Source of the DNA: an uncultured Oscillospiraceae bacterium
GTDB taxonomy: Bacteria > Bacillota > Clostridia > Oscillospirales > Oscillospiraceae
Length of the DNA stretch: 64,000 nucleotides
Direction: 5' to 3'
Assembly (NCBI GenBank): GCA_947630375.1
Contig: CANRHH010000005.1
Location: 23,327 to 87,326, forward strand
The notes below the pieces were generated by a model that did not search any database, was not told where the DNA came from, and was given only the letters and a program-made list of their open reading frames with translations. The translations under genes and the position numbers were made by a program. Position 1 is the first letter of the stretch. Each line of letters opens with the position of its first letter. This document shows, in pieces, positions 41,285-50,000 of the stretch.

Positions 41285-41373
41285 GCAAAGGCGCCGGGGC
41301 GGAGGCTCCGGCGCTCTTTGTTTCTTGGAAATGGCGGGCAAAGGCGCCCGGGACAAAGGTCCCGGCGCCTTTG
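41285..41373 (+). promoter_or_regulatory. Tandem competing hairpins in the amt leader
   Basis: Hairpin 1 (41286-41320): CAAAG-GCGCCGGGGC, loop GGAG, complement with one bulge. Hairpin 2 (41339-41373): CAAAGGCGCC-GGGAC, loop AAAG, complement with one bulged C. The 5' arms are near-identical (GCAAAGGCGCC repeated), so the first arm could pair with the last arm, and GGACAAAGG/CCTTTGTCC gives a third fold. Mutually exclusive folds suggest a regulatory leader. The ribosome binding site is 12 nt beyond. Confidence 0.55.
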
Positions 41374-41399
41374 TCCTTTCAATGGAAGGAGCGATTTTT

Positions 41400-43154
41400 A
41401 TGACAGAGGAAATCATGGGCGCGGTCAGCGGCGAAATTTTTGCCGTCTGGTTTCTGATCGGCGCGGCGCTGGTGTTCTGGATGCAGGCGGGCTTCGCCAT
41501 GGTGGAGACGGGCTTCACCCGGGCCAAGAACGCCGGCAACATCCTGATGAAAAACCTGATGGATTTCTGCATCGGCACCATCGTGTTCATCCTCATCGGC
41601 TTCAGCCTGCTGCTGGGGGAGGATCTGGCGGGCTTCATCGGCAAGCCGGGCTTTGACATCTTCACCGCCTACGGCAGCTTTGACTGGTCCAACTTCGTGT
41701 TCAACCTGGTCTTCTGCGCCACCACGGCCACCATCGTCTCCGGCGCCATGGCTGAGCGGACCAAGTTTTTGTCCTACTGCATCTATTCCGCCGTGATCTC
41801 GGCCCTGATCTATCCCATCGAGGCCCACTGGATCTGGGGCGGCGGCTGGCTGGCCCAGCTGGGCTTCCACGATTTTGCCGGCTCCTGCGCCATCCACATG
41901 GTGGGCGGCATCTGCGCCTTGGTGGGCGCCAAGCTGCTGGGGCCCCGGCTGGGCAAGTACCAGCGGGACGCCGCGGGCAAGGTGGTGAAGGTCAACGCCT
42001 TCCCCGGGCACAGCCTGCCCCTGGGCTGCCTGGGCGTGTTCATCCTCTGGCTGGGCTGGTACGGCTTCAACGGCGCGGCGGCCACGAGCGTGGACCAGCT
42101 GGGCTCCATCTTCCTGACCACCACGGTGGCCCCCTCGGTGGCGACGGTGGTGTGCATGGTCTTCACCTGGCTCAAGTACGGCAAGCCGGACGTGAGCATG
42201 TGCCTCAACGCCTCCTTGGCGGGTCTGGTGGCCATCACCGCCCCCTGCGACGTGACCGACGCCTTAGGCGCCTCCGTCATCGGCGCGGTGGCCGGGCTGC
42301 TGGTGGTCTTTGCCGTGTGGCTGCTGGACTATAAGCTCCGCATCGACGACCCGGTGGGCGCCGTGGCGGTCCACTGCTGCAACGGCATCTGGGGTACGAT
42401 CGCCGTGGGCCTCTTCGCCACCGACACCGCCCCGGGTTACTCCATCGCCAACGCCGCCGGGGAGAAGCTCACCGGCCTGTTCTACGGCGGCGGCTTTGAG
42501 CTGCTGGGCCTGCAGCTGCTGGGCTTTGTGACCGTGGCCGCCTGGGCCGCCGTCACCATCACCCTGTTCTTCCTGCTCATAAAGGCCACTGTGGGCCTGC
42601 GGGTGGGCCGGGAGGAAGAGTTGGAGGGCCTGGATCCCACGGAGCACGGCCTGGCCTCCGCCTATGCCGGCTTCAGCATCATCGACACGGTCCGCGCCGG
42701 GGAGACCGACAGCGTCCCGGCCCCCATCGACGCGCCGCCGGCCCCCGCCGCTGTCCGCAGCGTCCGCACCGCGGCGGTGCCGGACCCCACCCTGCCCAAG
42801 CTGACCAAGGTGTCCATGGTCTTCAAGCAGGACCGGCTGGACGCCCTGAAGACCGCCATGAACGCCATCGGCGTCAGCGGCATGACCGTGACCCAGGTCA
42901 TGGGCTACGGCACGCAAAAGGGCCACACCGACTACTACCGGGGCGTCAAGCTGGACAGCGTCAAGCTCCTGCCCCAGGTGAAGGTGGAGATCGTGGTCAG
43001 CAAGGTACCCGTCCAGACGGTCATCGACGCGGCCCAGAAGGTGCTCTACACCGGGGAGATGGGCGATGGGAAGATCTTCGTGTACGACGTGGAGGACGTG
43101 TTCCGGGTCCGCACCGGCGAGACCGGCTACGACGCCCTGCAATACAAAGAGTAA
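41400..43154 (+). CDS. amt: Ammonium transporter fused to a PII protein
   Basis: 584 residues. Residues 1 to about 420 are an Amt channel (AGFAMVETGFTRAKNAGNILMK reads across two family motifs; GAMAERTKF; conserved His in AVHCCNGIWG). After a linker, residues 466-584 are a GlnB/GlnK domain: GYGTQKGHTDYYRG is the T-loop with the modifiable Tyr, then PQVKVEIVV and GDGKIFVYDVED. GlnK normally binds and blocks Amt in trans; here it is tethered. AAGGAG is 8 nt before the ATG. Confidence 0.93.
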   Translation: MTEEIMGAVSGEIFAVWFLIGAALVFWMQAGFAMVETGFTRAKNAGNILMKNLMDFCIGTIVFILIGFSLLLGEDLAGFIGKPGFDIFTAYGSFDWSNFVFNLVFCATTATIVSGAMAERTKFLSYCIYSAVISALIYPIEAHWIWGGGWLAQLGFHDFAGSCAIHMVGGICALVGAKLLGPRLGKYQRDAAGKVVKVNAFPGHSLPLGCLGVFILWLGWYGFNGAAATSVDQLGSIFLTTTVAPSVATVVCMVFTWLKYGKPDVSMCLNASLAGLVAITAPCDVTDALGASVIGAVAGLLVVFAVWLLDYKLRIDDPVGAVAVHCCNGIWGTIAVGLFATDTAPGYSIANAAGEKLTGLFYGGGFELLGLQLLGFVTVAAWAAVTITLFFLLIKATVGLRVGREEELEGLDPTEHGLASAYAGFSIIDTVRAGETDSVPAPIDAPPAPAAVRSVRTAAVPDPTLPKLTKVSMVFKQDRLDALKTAMNAIGVSGMTVTQVMGYGTQKGHTDYYRGVKLDSVKLLPQVKVEIVVSKVPVQTVIDAAQKVLYTGEMGDGKIFVYDVEDVFRVRTGETGYDALQYKE

Positions 43155-43169
43155 TAAAAAACAGCAAAA

Positions 43170-43197
43170 AACAGCGGAGCGCACGCGCTCCGCTGTT
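43170..43197. terminator. Bidirectional terminator
   Basis: AACAGCGGAGCG and its complement (loop CACG) flanked by A- and T-runs, between the convergent amt and AAA+ genes. Stem identical to that at 651-677. Confidence 0.92.
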
Positions 43198-43200
43198 TTT

Positions 43201-44619
43201 TTATTCCTCCTGCAGATCCTCCGGCAGGACGGTCATGAGGGCCTCTTTGTCCGGGTTTTCCAGGGCCGCCACCCGGTTGGACTGGCGCACGACCATGTCC
43301 TCAAAGCAGTTGCGCACATCCCGGCCGTTGCCGAAATTCTCCCCCCGGTTCTCATAGAGCCCGTCAAACAGGGCCTGGGCGGCGGTCTCCGCCGCGTCGC
43401 TCAGCTTGTAGCCGTTCTTCTCACACTGGCCCCGGAAGATGGCCATGAGCTCCTCCCCGGTGTAATCCGGGAAGTGGAAATATTTGTTGAAGCGGGACTC
43501 CAGCCCCGGGTTGGAGCTCAAAAAGCGCTCCATGGGCCCGTCGTATCCGGCCACGATGACGATCAAATCATCCCGGTGGTCCTCCATGGCCTTCAGGATC
43601 GTCTCGATGGCCTCCCGTCCGAAGTCGTTCTCGCCGCCGGCGGCCAGGGAATAGGCCTCGTCGATAAACAGCACGCCGCCCAGGGCGTTTTTTACCGCCT
43701 GCTGGGTCTTCAGCGCCGTCTGCCCCACGTAGCCCGCCACCAGGCCCGCCCGGTCCACCTCCACCAGCTGGCCCTTGCTCAAAACGCCGATGGCGGCGTA
43801 GAGCCCGCTGATGAGCCGGGCCACGGTGGTCTTGCCGGTGCCCGGGTTGCCCGTGAACACCATATGCAGAGACATGGGGGGCACGGGCAGCTGGTTTTCC
43901 TGCCGGAGCCTGCGCACCTTCATCAGGTTTACCAGGCTCTTGACATCCTTTTTCACCTCGTCCAGGCCCACCAAAGCCTCCAGCTGGGCCATGAGCTGGT
44001 CAAAGTCCGGCTTCTCCGGGGCCTTCTCCCCCTCCGGCGGGGCCTGCTCCGCCGGACCGGCCGGCTGAGCCTGGGGCCCGTGCTTGTCCTTAAAGCTGGG
44101 CTCCGCGCTGGTCACATAGTCCATGGGGTCCAGCCCCTGGCCGGACTTGCGCACCCCCGTGGTGTCGCAGATGGCAGAGAGCTTGTCCGCGCACTCGGTG
44201 ATGAACTCCGCCTCCGTCAGACTCACGTCGTCATCCGCCGCGGCCAGGCACAGCAGGATGTTGGTCAGCATCCGGATGAAGGTCCGGGAGGTCTCCCGGC
44301 CCCGCCGGGCGTCCTTCTCCGCCAGGTCCCAGAAAAACACCGGCGGCAGGAACAGATCCTCCTCCTTGCACACGGCGCTGGTCAGGTTCCACAGCAGCCA
44401 CTGGGGCCGGGGCCGGCCCCGGGAGTAGATCTGGTTGGCCAGGTCCACATGCTGCTGGCCCACGCTGCCCGCCCGGCTCCAGAGGGACAGGGCGCAGCGG
44501 GTCATGAATTTGTCCAGCTCCTCGGCCAGGGCGGTCCCGGCCACCCGGTAAAAGGCCTCAGTATTGGCGATATAGATCTTGTGAAACTCCTCCGGCGAAC
44601 GGTTCCAGGCGGTGGGCAT
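43201..44619 (-). CDS. CbbX/SpoVK-like AAA+ ATPase with TerB-like region
   Basis: 472 residues. The N-terminal third is helical; FIRMLTNILLCLAAADDDVS followed by LTEAEFI resembles a TerB-type acidic helical module. A Pro/Glu linker precedes the AAA+ core (about 220-472): Walker A GNPGTGKTT, Walker B GGVLFIDEAYSL, sensor 1 IVIVAGY, Arg finger region LESRFNKYFHFPDYTGEEL. This subfamily remodels protein complexes. Position beside the kinase operon suggests, but does not prove, a shared role. AAGGAG precedes the ATG. Confidence 0.85.
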   Translation of the reverse strand: MPTAWNRSPEEFHKIYIANTEAFYRVAGTALAEELDKFMTRCALSLWSRAGSVGQQHVDLANQIYSRGRPRPQWLLWNLTSAVCKEEDLFLPPVFFWDLAEKDARRGRETSRTFIRMLTNILLCLAAADDDVSLTEAEFITECADKLSAICDTTGVRKSGQGLDPMDYVTSAEPSFKDKHGPQAQPAGPAEQAPPEGEKAPEKPDFDQLMAQLEALVGLDEVKKDVKSLVNLMKVRRLRQENQLPVPPMSLHMVFTGNPGTGKTTVARLISGLYAAIGVLSKGQLVEVDRAGLVAGYVGQTALKTQQAVKNALGGVLFIDEAYSLAAGGENDFGREAIETILKAMEDHRDDLIVIVAGYDGPMERFLSSNPGLESRFNKYFHFPDYTGEELMAIFRGQCEKNGYKLSDAAETAAQALFDGLYENRGENFGNGRDVRNCFEDMVVRQSNRVAALENPDKEALMTVLPEDLQEE

Positions 44620-44653
44620 GGCGGCGGTCTCCTTTATTTCTCAATTTGGTCCC

Positions 44654-44682
44654 ATTATAAACCAAAAGTTCCCCGGCTTCAA
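44654..44682 (-). promoter_or_regulatory. Promoter of the AAA+ gene, overlapping a hairpin
   Basis: TTGAAG and TATAAT with 17-bp spacing, reading leftward. The spacer is the arm of a perfect 16-bp hairpin (CAAAAGTTCCCCGGCT with complement, 44663-44699) that also spans the stop codon of the small gene upstream, so transcription end and start overlap here. Confidence 0.55.
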
Positions 44683-44846
44683 GAGCCGGGGAACTTTTGA
44701 TAAGGCCGCCGTCTGCTTCCGCTTTTGCCGGGCATCAGCTTCAGGCCCCTGGCCTCCGCCGCCGCGGCGGCGGACTTGGCCGCGCCCACCCGTTTCCACA
44801 CCGCTTCAAAGCCCTTGAGCCGCCGGTCGATCTCCCTGTCGTCCAC
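44679..44846 (-). CDS. Small basic protein of unknown function (55 aa)
   Basis: GTG start 7 nt after AGGAGGGGAGG-like sequence. Sequence runs VDDREIDRRLKGFEAVWKRV, an Ala-rich middle, then LMPGKSGSRRRPY and a stop inside the loop of a strong hairpin. Good ribosome binding site and codon use support it; no family is recognised. It is divergent from rsmE. Confidence 0.6.
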   Translation of the reverse strand: MDDREIDRRLKGFEAVWKRVGAAKSAAAAAEARGLKLMPGKSGSRRRPYQKFPGS

Positions 44847-44883
44847 GGTCCTCCCCTCCTGTCATTCTATCCTATGCCGCCCC

Positions 44884-44912
44884 TTGCAAAGCGGTGCAAA
44901 ATATGAGATAAT
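44884..44912 (+). promoter_or_regulatory. Promoter of rsmE
   Basis: TTGCAA and GATAAT with 17-bp spacing, followed by TGGAGGGTG before the ATG. Confidence 0.65.
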
Positions 44913-44941
44913 AAAGAAAAAGCGCTGATCTGGAGGGTGTT

Positions 44942-45673
44942 ATGGCACGATTTTTCATGGCCGGGACCAACATCAAAGGCGGCATGGCCATCATGACCGG
45001 CCGGGACGCGGAGCATGTGCGCGTGCTGCGGCTGCGCCCGGGGGAGGATGTGATCCTCTGCGACGGCAAGGGGACGGATTACAAATGCCGTCTGGTGATG
45101 GCGGAGAAGGAGCAGGTGGCGGCGGAGGTCCTGGAGGTGGTCCCCTGCACGGCGGAGCCCACGGTGAAGGTGAGCATCCTTTGCGGCCTGCCCAAGGGGG
45201 ACAAGACCGATTACATCATCCAGAAGTCCGTGGAGGCCGGGGCGGAGGAGATCTTCTTCTTCCAGTCCGCCCGGTGCGTGGCCAGGCCGGACAAGCCGGA
45301 GAAGAAGTTGGAGCGCTGGCAGCGCATCGCCGAGGAGGCCGCCAAGCAGTCCGGCCGGGGGATCATCCCCCAGGTGGGCTGGGCCGGGGACCTGGCCGGG
45401 GCGCTGGACGTGGCGGTGAAGAAGGACCTGGGCCTGTTCATGTACGAGACCGGGGAGCGGGAGCCGCTGGACCGGGTGCTGGAAGAGGCCCGGGGCCTGG
45501 GCAGCGCCGCGGTGATCACCGGGCCCGAGGGCGGCTTTGAAAAGTTTGAAGCGGACCTGGCCCGGATCGCCGGGCTGCGGGTCTGCTCCATGGGGGAGCG
45601 GATCCTCCGCTGCGAGACCGCGCCGGTGGTGGCCCTGACGGCGATCATGTACGCCACGGGGAACCTGTCATAA
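44942..45673 (+). CDS. rsmE: RsmE 16S rRNA m3U1498 methyltransferase
   Basis: 243 residues, full length. N-terminal PUA-like domain (HVRVLRLRPGEDVILCDGKG), then a SPOUT methyltransferase with LPKGDKTDYIIQKSVEAGAE, GPEGGFEKFE and the knot motif LGxRILRxETA, here MGERILRCETAPV. It methylates U1498 in the small-subunit rRNA using SAM. A housekeeping gene; its position among signalling genes is probably incidental. Confidence 0.96.
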   Translation: MARFFMAGTNIKGGMAIMTGRDAEHVRVLRLRPGEDVILCDGKGTDYKCRLVMAEKEQVAAEVLEVVPCTAEPTVKVSILCGLPKGDKTDYIIQKSVEAGAEEIFFFQSARCVARPDKPEKKLERWQRIAEEAAKQSGRGIIPQVGWAGDLAGALDVAVKKDLGLFMYETGEREPLDRVLEEARGLGSAAVITGPEGGFEKFEADLARIAGLRVCSMGERILRCETAPVVALTAIMYATGNLS

Positions 45674-45685
45674 ACCGGCAAAAAG

Positions 45686-45716
45686 CCGGGGAGGCTGTAT
45701 GCCTCCCCGGTTTTTT
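45686..45716 (+). terminator. Intrinsic terminator after rsmE
   Basis: CCGGGGAGGC/GCCTCCCCGG, loop TGTAT, then six T; flanking CGGCAAAAAG/TTTTTTGCCG extends the stem. Confidence 0.9.
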
Positions 45717-45760
45717 GCCGCGCAGCGCGCCTCCCGCCGCCGGAAAATCCCCGCCCGCCC

Positions 45761-45811
45761 TTGATTTTGCCGGAAAAAGTGGTAATATAAATTTAAACGA
45801 TTTTAAACGAT
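45761..45811 (+). promoter_or_regulatory. Promoter with tandem 10-bp repeat before the HTH-like gene
   Basis: TTGATT and TAATAT with 16-bp spacing (45761-45788), followed at once by two contiguous copies of TTTAAACGAT (45792-45811) around the expected transcription start. The repeat could be an operator, possibly for the downstream protein itself. Confidence 0.55.
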
Positions 45812-45878
45812 CCAATGCCCGCCGGATCGACCGGCCGCTTTTTCAAAAGCGCGTGATCCCCTCGAAGGAGCCGTCCGT

Positions 45879-46997
45879 ATGCCAAAAGACCTGACCTTCT
45901 CCTCTGCCGCGGAGTATGACCATATCCTGTATGGGCAGATGACGCCCGCCATGGCCGCCGCCTATCTGCGGGACGGCAAGATCGCCCTGCGCAGTTTCAG
46001 CGAGACGCTGCGGGAGATGGCCCCTGTCCCGGACCTTTTGGGCTGCCTGACAGACTTTTTTACCGCCCTCTCGCCGGAGGCCAACCCCCTCTCCGTGCGG
46101 CGCAAGATCCGCAACTGGCTCTCGGGGAAATACCAGCCCTCCAGCCGGGAGGATCTCTTCTGCATCGCCTTTGCCCTGGGCCTCAGCGAGCAGCAGCTGA
46201 ACCATCTGCTCTGCCTGTGCACGGACTATGGGATCCAATACCGCAACGGCTGGGAGCTGGTGTTTACCTGGTTTCTGCGCAGCGGCCGAAGCTACCAGCA
46301 GGCCCGGGCCTTTTATGACACGCTGCCCCAGGCCCCGGGCCTGGAGCGGGTGGAAGGGCGGGAGGCCTCCCGCCTGACCCAGGAGGTGTACAGCGATTTC
46401 CTGATGGTCCAGACCGAGGAGGAGCTGCGCGCCTGCTACTGCAGGAACCTCTCCCGCTTCGGCTCCCTGCACCTGCGGGCCTATTATTACTTTGACCTCT
46501 ATCTGGGCCTGCTCATCCGGCCCTCGACCCCCTGGGCCGCCAAAGAGGAGCCGGACTACTCCCTGGAGATGGTGATGGACACCTATTTATCCGTCCATAT
46601 CCCCCGGGGCCGGAAGCGGGACAACTACAGCCTGATCCAGCGTCTGGTGAAGCAGAACTGGCCCAACGCCACCTCCGTGAAAAACATCCGCCTGCACAAG
46701 GAGGACGTGCCCCGCAAGCTCCTGCTGCTTCTGTACGTGGTGACGGAGAACGTGGGCGTCCAGAGCGGCCCCTACGCGGAGGAGGACGAGGAGCCCACCA
46801 CCCTGGAGGAGCGGATGGAGGACCACTGGTGGACGCTGAACGCCCTGCTGGCCGACTGCGGCATGGCCCCTCTGGACCCCCGCAACGCCACCGACTGGCT
46901 GATCCTCTACGCCATCTGCGCCGATCCGGACCAGGCCATGAGCGAGCGGCTGGAGCAGGTGCTCTCCTTCGTCTTTGCGGACATAGAGAGTGAATAG
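45879..46997 (+). CDS. Helical HTH-like protein next to the kinase operon
   Basis: 372 residues, mostly helical. Segment VRRKIRNWLSGKYQPSSRED followed by LFCIAFALGLSEQQLNHLL fits an XRE-like helix-turn-helix (about 73-115); the remaining 250 residues are unrecognised helices. It recalls the smaller protein coupled to the kinase at 9424. AAGGAG precedes the ATG. Convergent with the kinase operon across a shared terminator. A DNA-binding output or an adaptor of the kinase pathway are both possible. Confidence 0.55.
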   Translation: MPKDLTFSSAAEYDHILYGQMTPAMAAAYLRDGKIALRSFSETLREMAPVPDLLGCLTDFFTALSPEANPLSVRRKIRNWLSGKYQPSSREDLFCIAFALGLSEQQLNHLLCLCTDYGIQYRNGWELVFTWFLRSGRSYQQARAFYDTLPQAPGLERVEGREASRLTQEVYSDFLMVQTEEELRACYCRNLSRFGSLHLRAYYYFDLYLGLLIRPSTPWAAKEEPDYSLEMVMDTYLSVHIPRGRKRDNYSLIQRLVKQNWPNATSVKNIRLHKEDVPRKLLLLLYVVTENVGVQSGPYAEEDEEPTTLEERMEDHWWTLNALLADCGMAPLDPRNATDWLILYAICADPDQAMSERLEQVLSFVFADIESE

Positions 46998-47007
46998 ATT
47001 CATTATT

Positions 47008-47049
47008 AAAAAACAGAGGGAAACGCGTTTGCGTTTCCCTCTGTTTTTT
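47008..47049. terminator. Bidirectional terminator
   Basis: Perfect 19-bp stem built on ACAGAGGGAAACGC and complement, loop GTTT, with A- and T-runs on both sides, between the HTH-like gene and the end of the kinase operon. Confidence 0.93.
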
Positions 47050-47056
47050 ATGGTTT

Positions 47057-50000
47057 TTAAGCGAAGTCCACCTTGCCGCTGCCGGTGATGCGGGACATAT
47101 CAAAGCCATTATACGCAGAGATACCTATGTGCCCCTCGTTGCGGATGCCCGCGCTGCTGCTTCCGAAGTAGCTGCGCGTACTGACCCAGATCTCCCCGTA
47201 GTTTACCAGGCCCTCCGGATCGTTATAGTTCAGGTTCACGCCGAACTCGTCCCAGGAATCCAGGTTGATGGTTCCCCAGTTGATCACAGAGCTGTCTCCC
47301 TGGATGGTCAGGTTGGAAACAAACAGATCAAACCATCCGTTGTCGGCGCCCTCCTGTCCGATGGTCATCTGGCAGTCCTCCAGCTGCAGATCCCAGCCGC
47401 AGGTCAGGAACTGGCCCTGAATGTCCAGCTGGCAATCGGTCATGGTGCAGACGCCCAGATGGATCAGCGAGCTCTCCGGATCCACCGTGAAGTTGGTCTG
47501 GTACAGCCAATCGTCCGTCATCCAGGGGAGGACGAACACCGAGCCGCTGTTCACGCTGAAGACGCTGCCGCCCTGGATCGAGCGGATGCCGCCCGGCGCG
47601 AAGACCGCCTGGTTCTGCAGCCGGACGGTGGCGCCGCCGGTATCAAAGACGCCGTCCCAGCCCCAGAGGACCGAGTGGTCCAGCGTCAGGGTGGCGACGC
47701 CGCCAAAGGTCGAGTCGCCCTCCATGCGCATCTCCCCGTTTTCCCGCAGGGTGATATCCGTCAGCATGTCCAGCCTGCCCGTCTCTCCGATCAGATAGAG
47801 ACGGCCGCCGGTGAAGGTCAGCGTCCCCGGACCGTTCAGCACCAGGTTCCCCTCGATGAAGAGGGTCCTGCCCTCTGTCAGCTCATAGTCTCTGTCCAGG
47901 TCAACGATCACTTCTCCTTCCACCAGGATATCCCCGGCGTCTTTTTTCAGCTCGGCCAGGAGGGCCTCGCTGCTGGAGACCGTGACGGCCCTGGACCAGT
48001 CCATGTCGCCTCGGACCCTCAGATAGGGTACATCGTCCATATTGATAAACTCGCCGGCGCCGTACAGCGCGCCCAACTGGTCGATATGGCAATCGCTGCT
48101 CATGGTCAGGCTGCCTTGATTCTCCAGGCTGCAGTTGACGATCCGGCTGTTTGCGCCCCAGCCGATCTGGCCATAGTTCTCGATATAGCCGTAATTGCGC
48201 AGCTGACTGTCGGACTGGATCGTCAGCGTGCCCCAATTGCGCAGCCGGCCGCCCTCGGAGACCATAAAGCCGCTGCTGCCGCCGAGGGCCTGGATCGTGC
48301 CGTCGTTGTCCAGGGTGCTGTTGACCATGACCAGGTCGTCCGCGCCGATGGTGCCGCCGTCCAGGTTGAGAAAACGGCCGAGCCAGAGTCTGGAGACGTC
48401 GTCAAACCAGGCTGTGCCCCCGTTGATGATAACGCCGCCGCCCTCAAACCAGAATTGCAGCGGGTCCTCTCGCGAACCGATCTGCCCCAGATTCACCAGC
48501 GGCGCACCCTGATTGGTATACAGGTGGCCGTTCAGCGTGCCGCAGTTGAGCAGCGCGCCGCCCGGGTCCAGGCACAGATTCCCCGAGATGCTGAAGGTAA
48601 CGCCCTCTTTGATGCGCATGGGCTGGGCGATCGAGAAATCCCCGTCCAGGCTTATGTCCGCGTTGATCGAGAGCATTTTGCCCGCGTTGAACCCGTCGTT
48701 CGTGAACCGCCTCAGCTCCTCGGCAGATGTGACGGGGAGCGCGTCTCTCACCTTGCTGTCCAGCACGACATAGTTGGCCGTGCTGCGGATCTCCGTACTG
48801 AGCGCCGGGTCGTCCAGCTGGAGCTGCTTGTCCTGGTCGACCCAGATGACCGCGCCCTCCATCCAGACCTGGGCGGAGGCGGAGGCGTGGAAGATCGTAT
48901 TGCCCTCCAAGCGCAGATATCCGCCCTCAAATTCCCCGTCCACCTGGAGCTGCCCGTCGCCGGTGAGGATCACGTTGTCGCAGCGCAGGCTGGCCCCCTG
49001 TTCGATGCGCAGGGGCTTTGTGACGTCCAGCTCGTGCAGATTCCAGTCCGCGTGCTGCCCTTCCGGGATCAGCACAGAGTCGATGTCCTCGTTTTCAAAA
49101 GCCGCCGGGAGATCGTTGGGCCCGTGGCCGCTGCTCCAGTCCATCACAAAGACGGCGCCGGACCCGGCGATCTCCCCGGTCTCTTCCGCGGCGGGGATGT
49201 TCTCCCCGTCCGCGGGGGCCTTTCCGCCTCTGTCGGGGAATACGAACAGCCCCAGCAGCATGACGACCATCAACCCCAGAACGCCGATGCCCACCAGATA
49301 ACCGGTGCGGGAAAAGATGCCTTTCCGCCCCTCGGGCTGCCCCTCTGCCTCGCTCTCCGGCTCCCGGGCCTCCGCCTCCTCCTGGGGAAGCGGGGCCGCC
49401 TCCTGGGAGACGTCCACCGTCAGGCCGGAGACCTCCGGGACGGGCGTCACCGGGGGCGGGAAGATAGGCTCGTCCCGCTCCGGCTCGTCGTCCTCCACGG
49501 GCGCGTCCTCATACAGCGCCGCGTGCAGCTCCGCCACGGTCTGGAACCGGCGGCGGGGCTGGATGCGCAGGCCCTTCAGCAGGGCCCGCTCCTCCTGCTC
49601 CGTCAGATGCACGCCCAGCTTGGTGGGCAGCAGGAGCGTATCCTCCCCGATCCGGTCCAGGGCCTGGGGAGGCGCTTTGCCGGTCAGGCAGTAGTAGAGC
49701 GTGGCGCAGAGGGCATAGATATCCGTCCAGGGGCCCTGGCCCTTCTGCCGGTACTGCTCCAGCGGGGCATAGCCGTGCTTGAGGGCGATGGTCAGGGTCT
49801 CTTTGCCGCCGCCGGCCTCCCGGGCACAGCCGAAGTCCAGCAGACGCACCTTGCCGTCCTCCAGCATCAGATTGTCCGGCGAGATGTCCCGGTGGATCAG
49901 CCCCGTCTCGTGGAGCATGGACAGGGCCTTGAACAGGGGCTCCACCATGGGGAACAGCTCCTCCGGCGCGATGCGCCCGCCCTTCTTCTCCACCAGCTCC

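Noticed and set aside
41285-41373. ANTAR-type tandem hairpin target in the amt leader
   Set aside because: The loops (GGAG, AAAG) do not give the A-N-N-G-N-N hexaloop expected for ANTAR binding.
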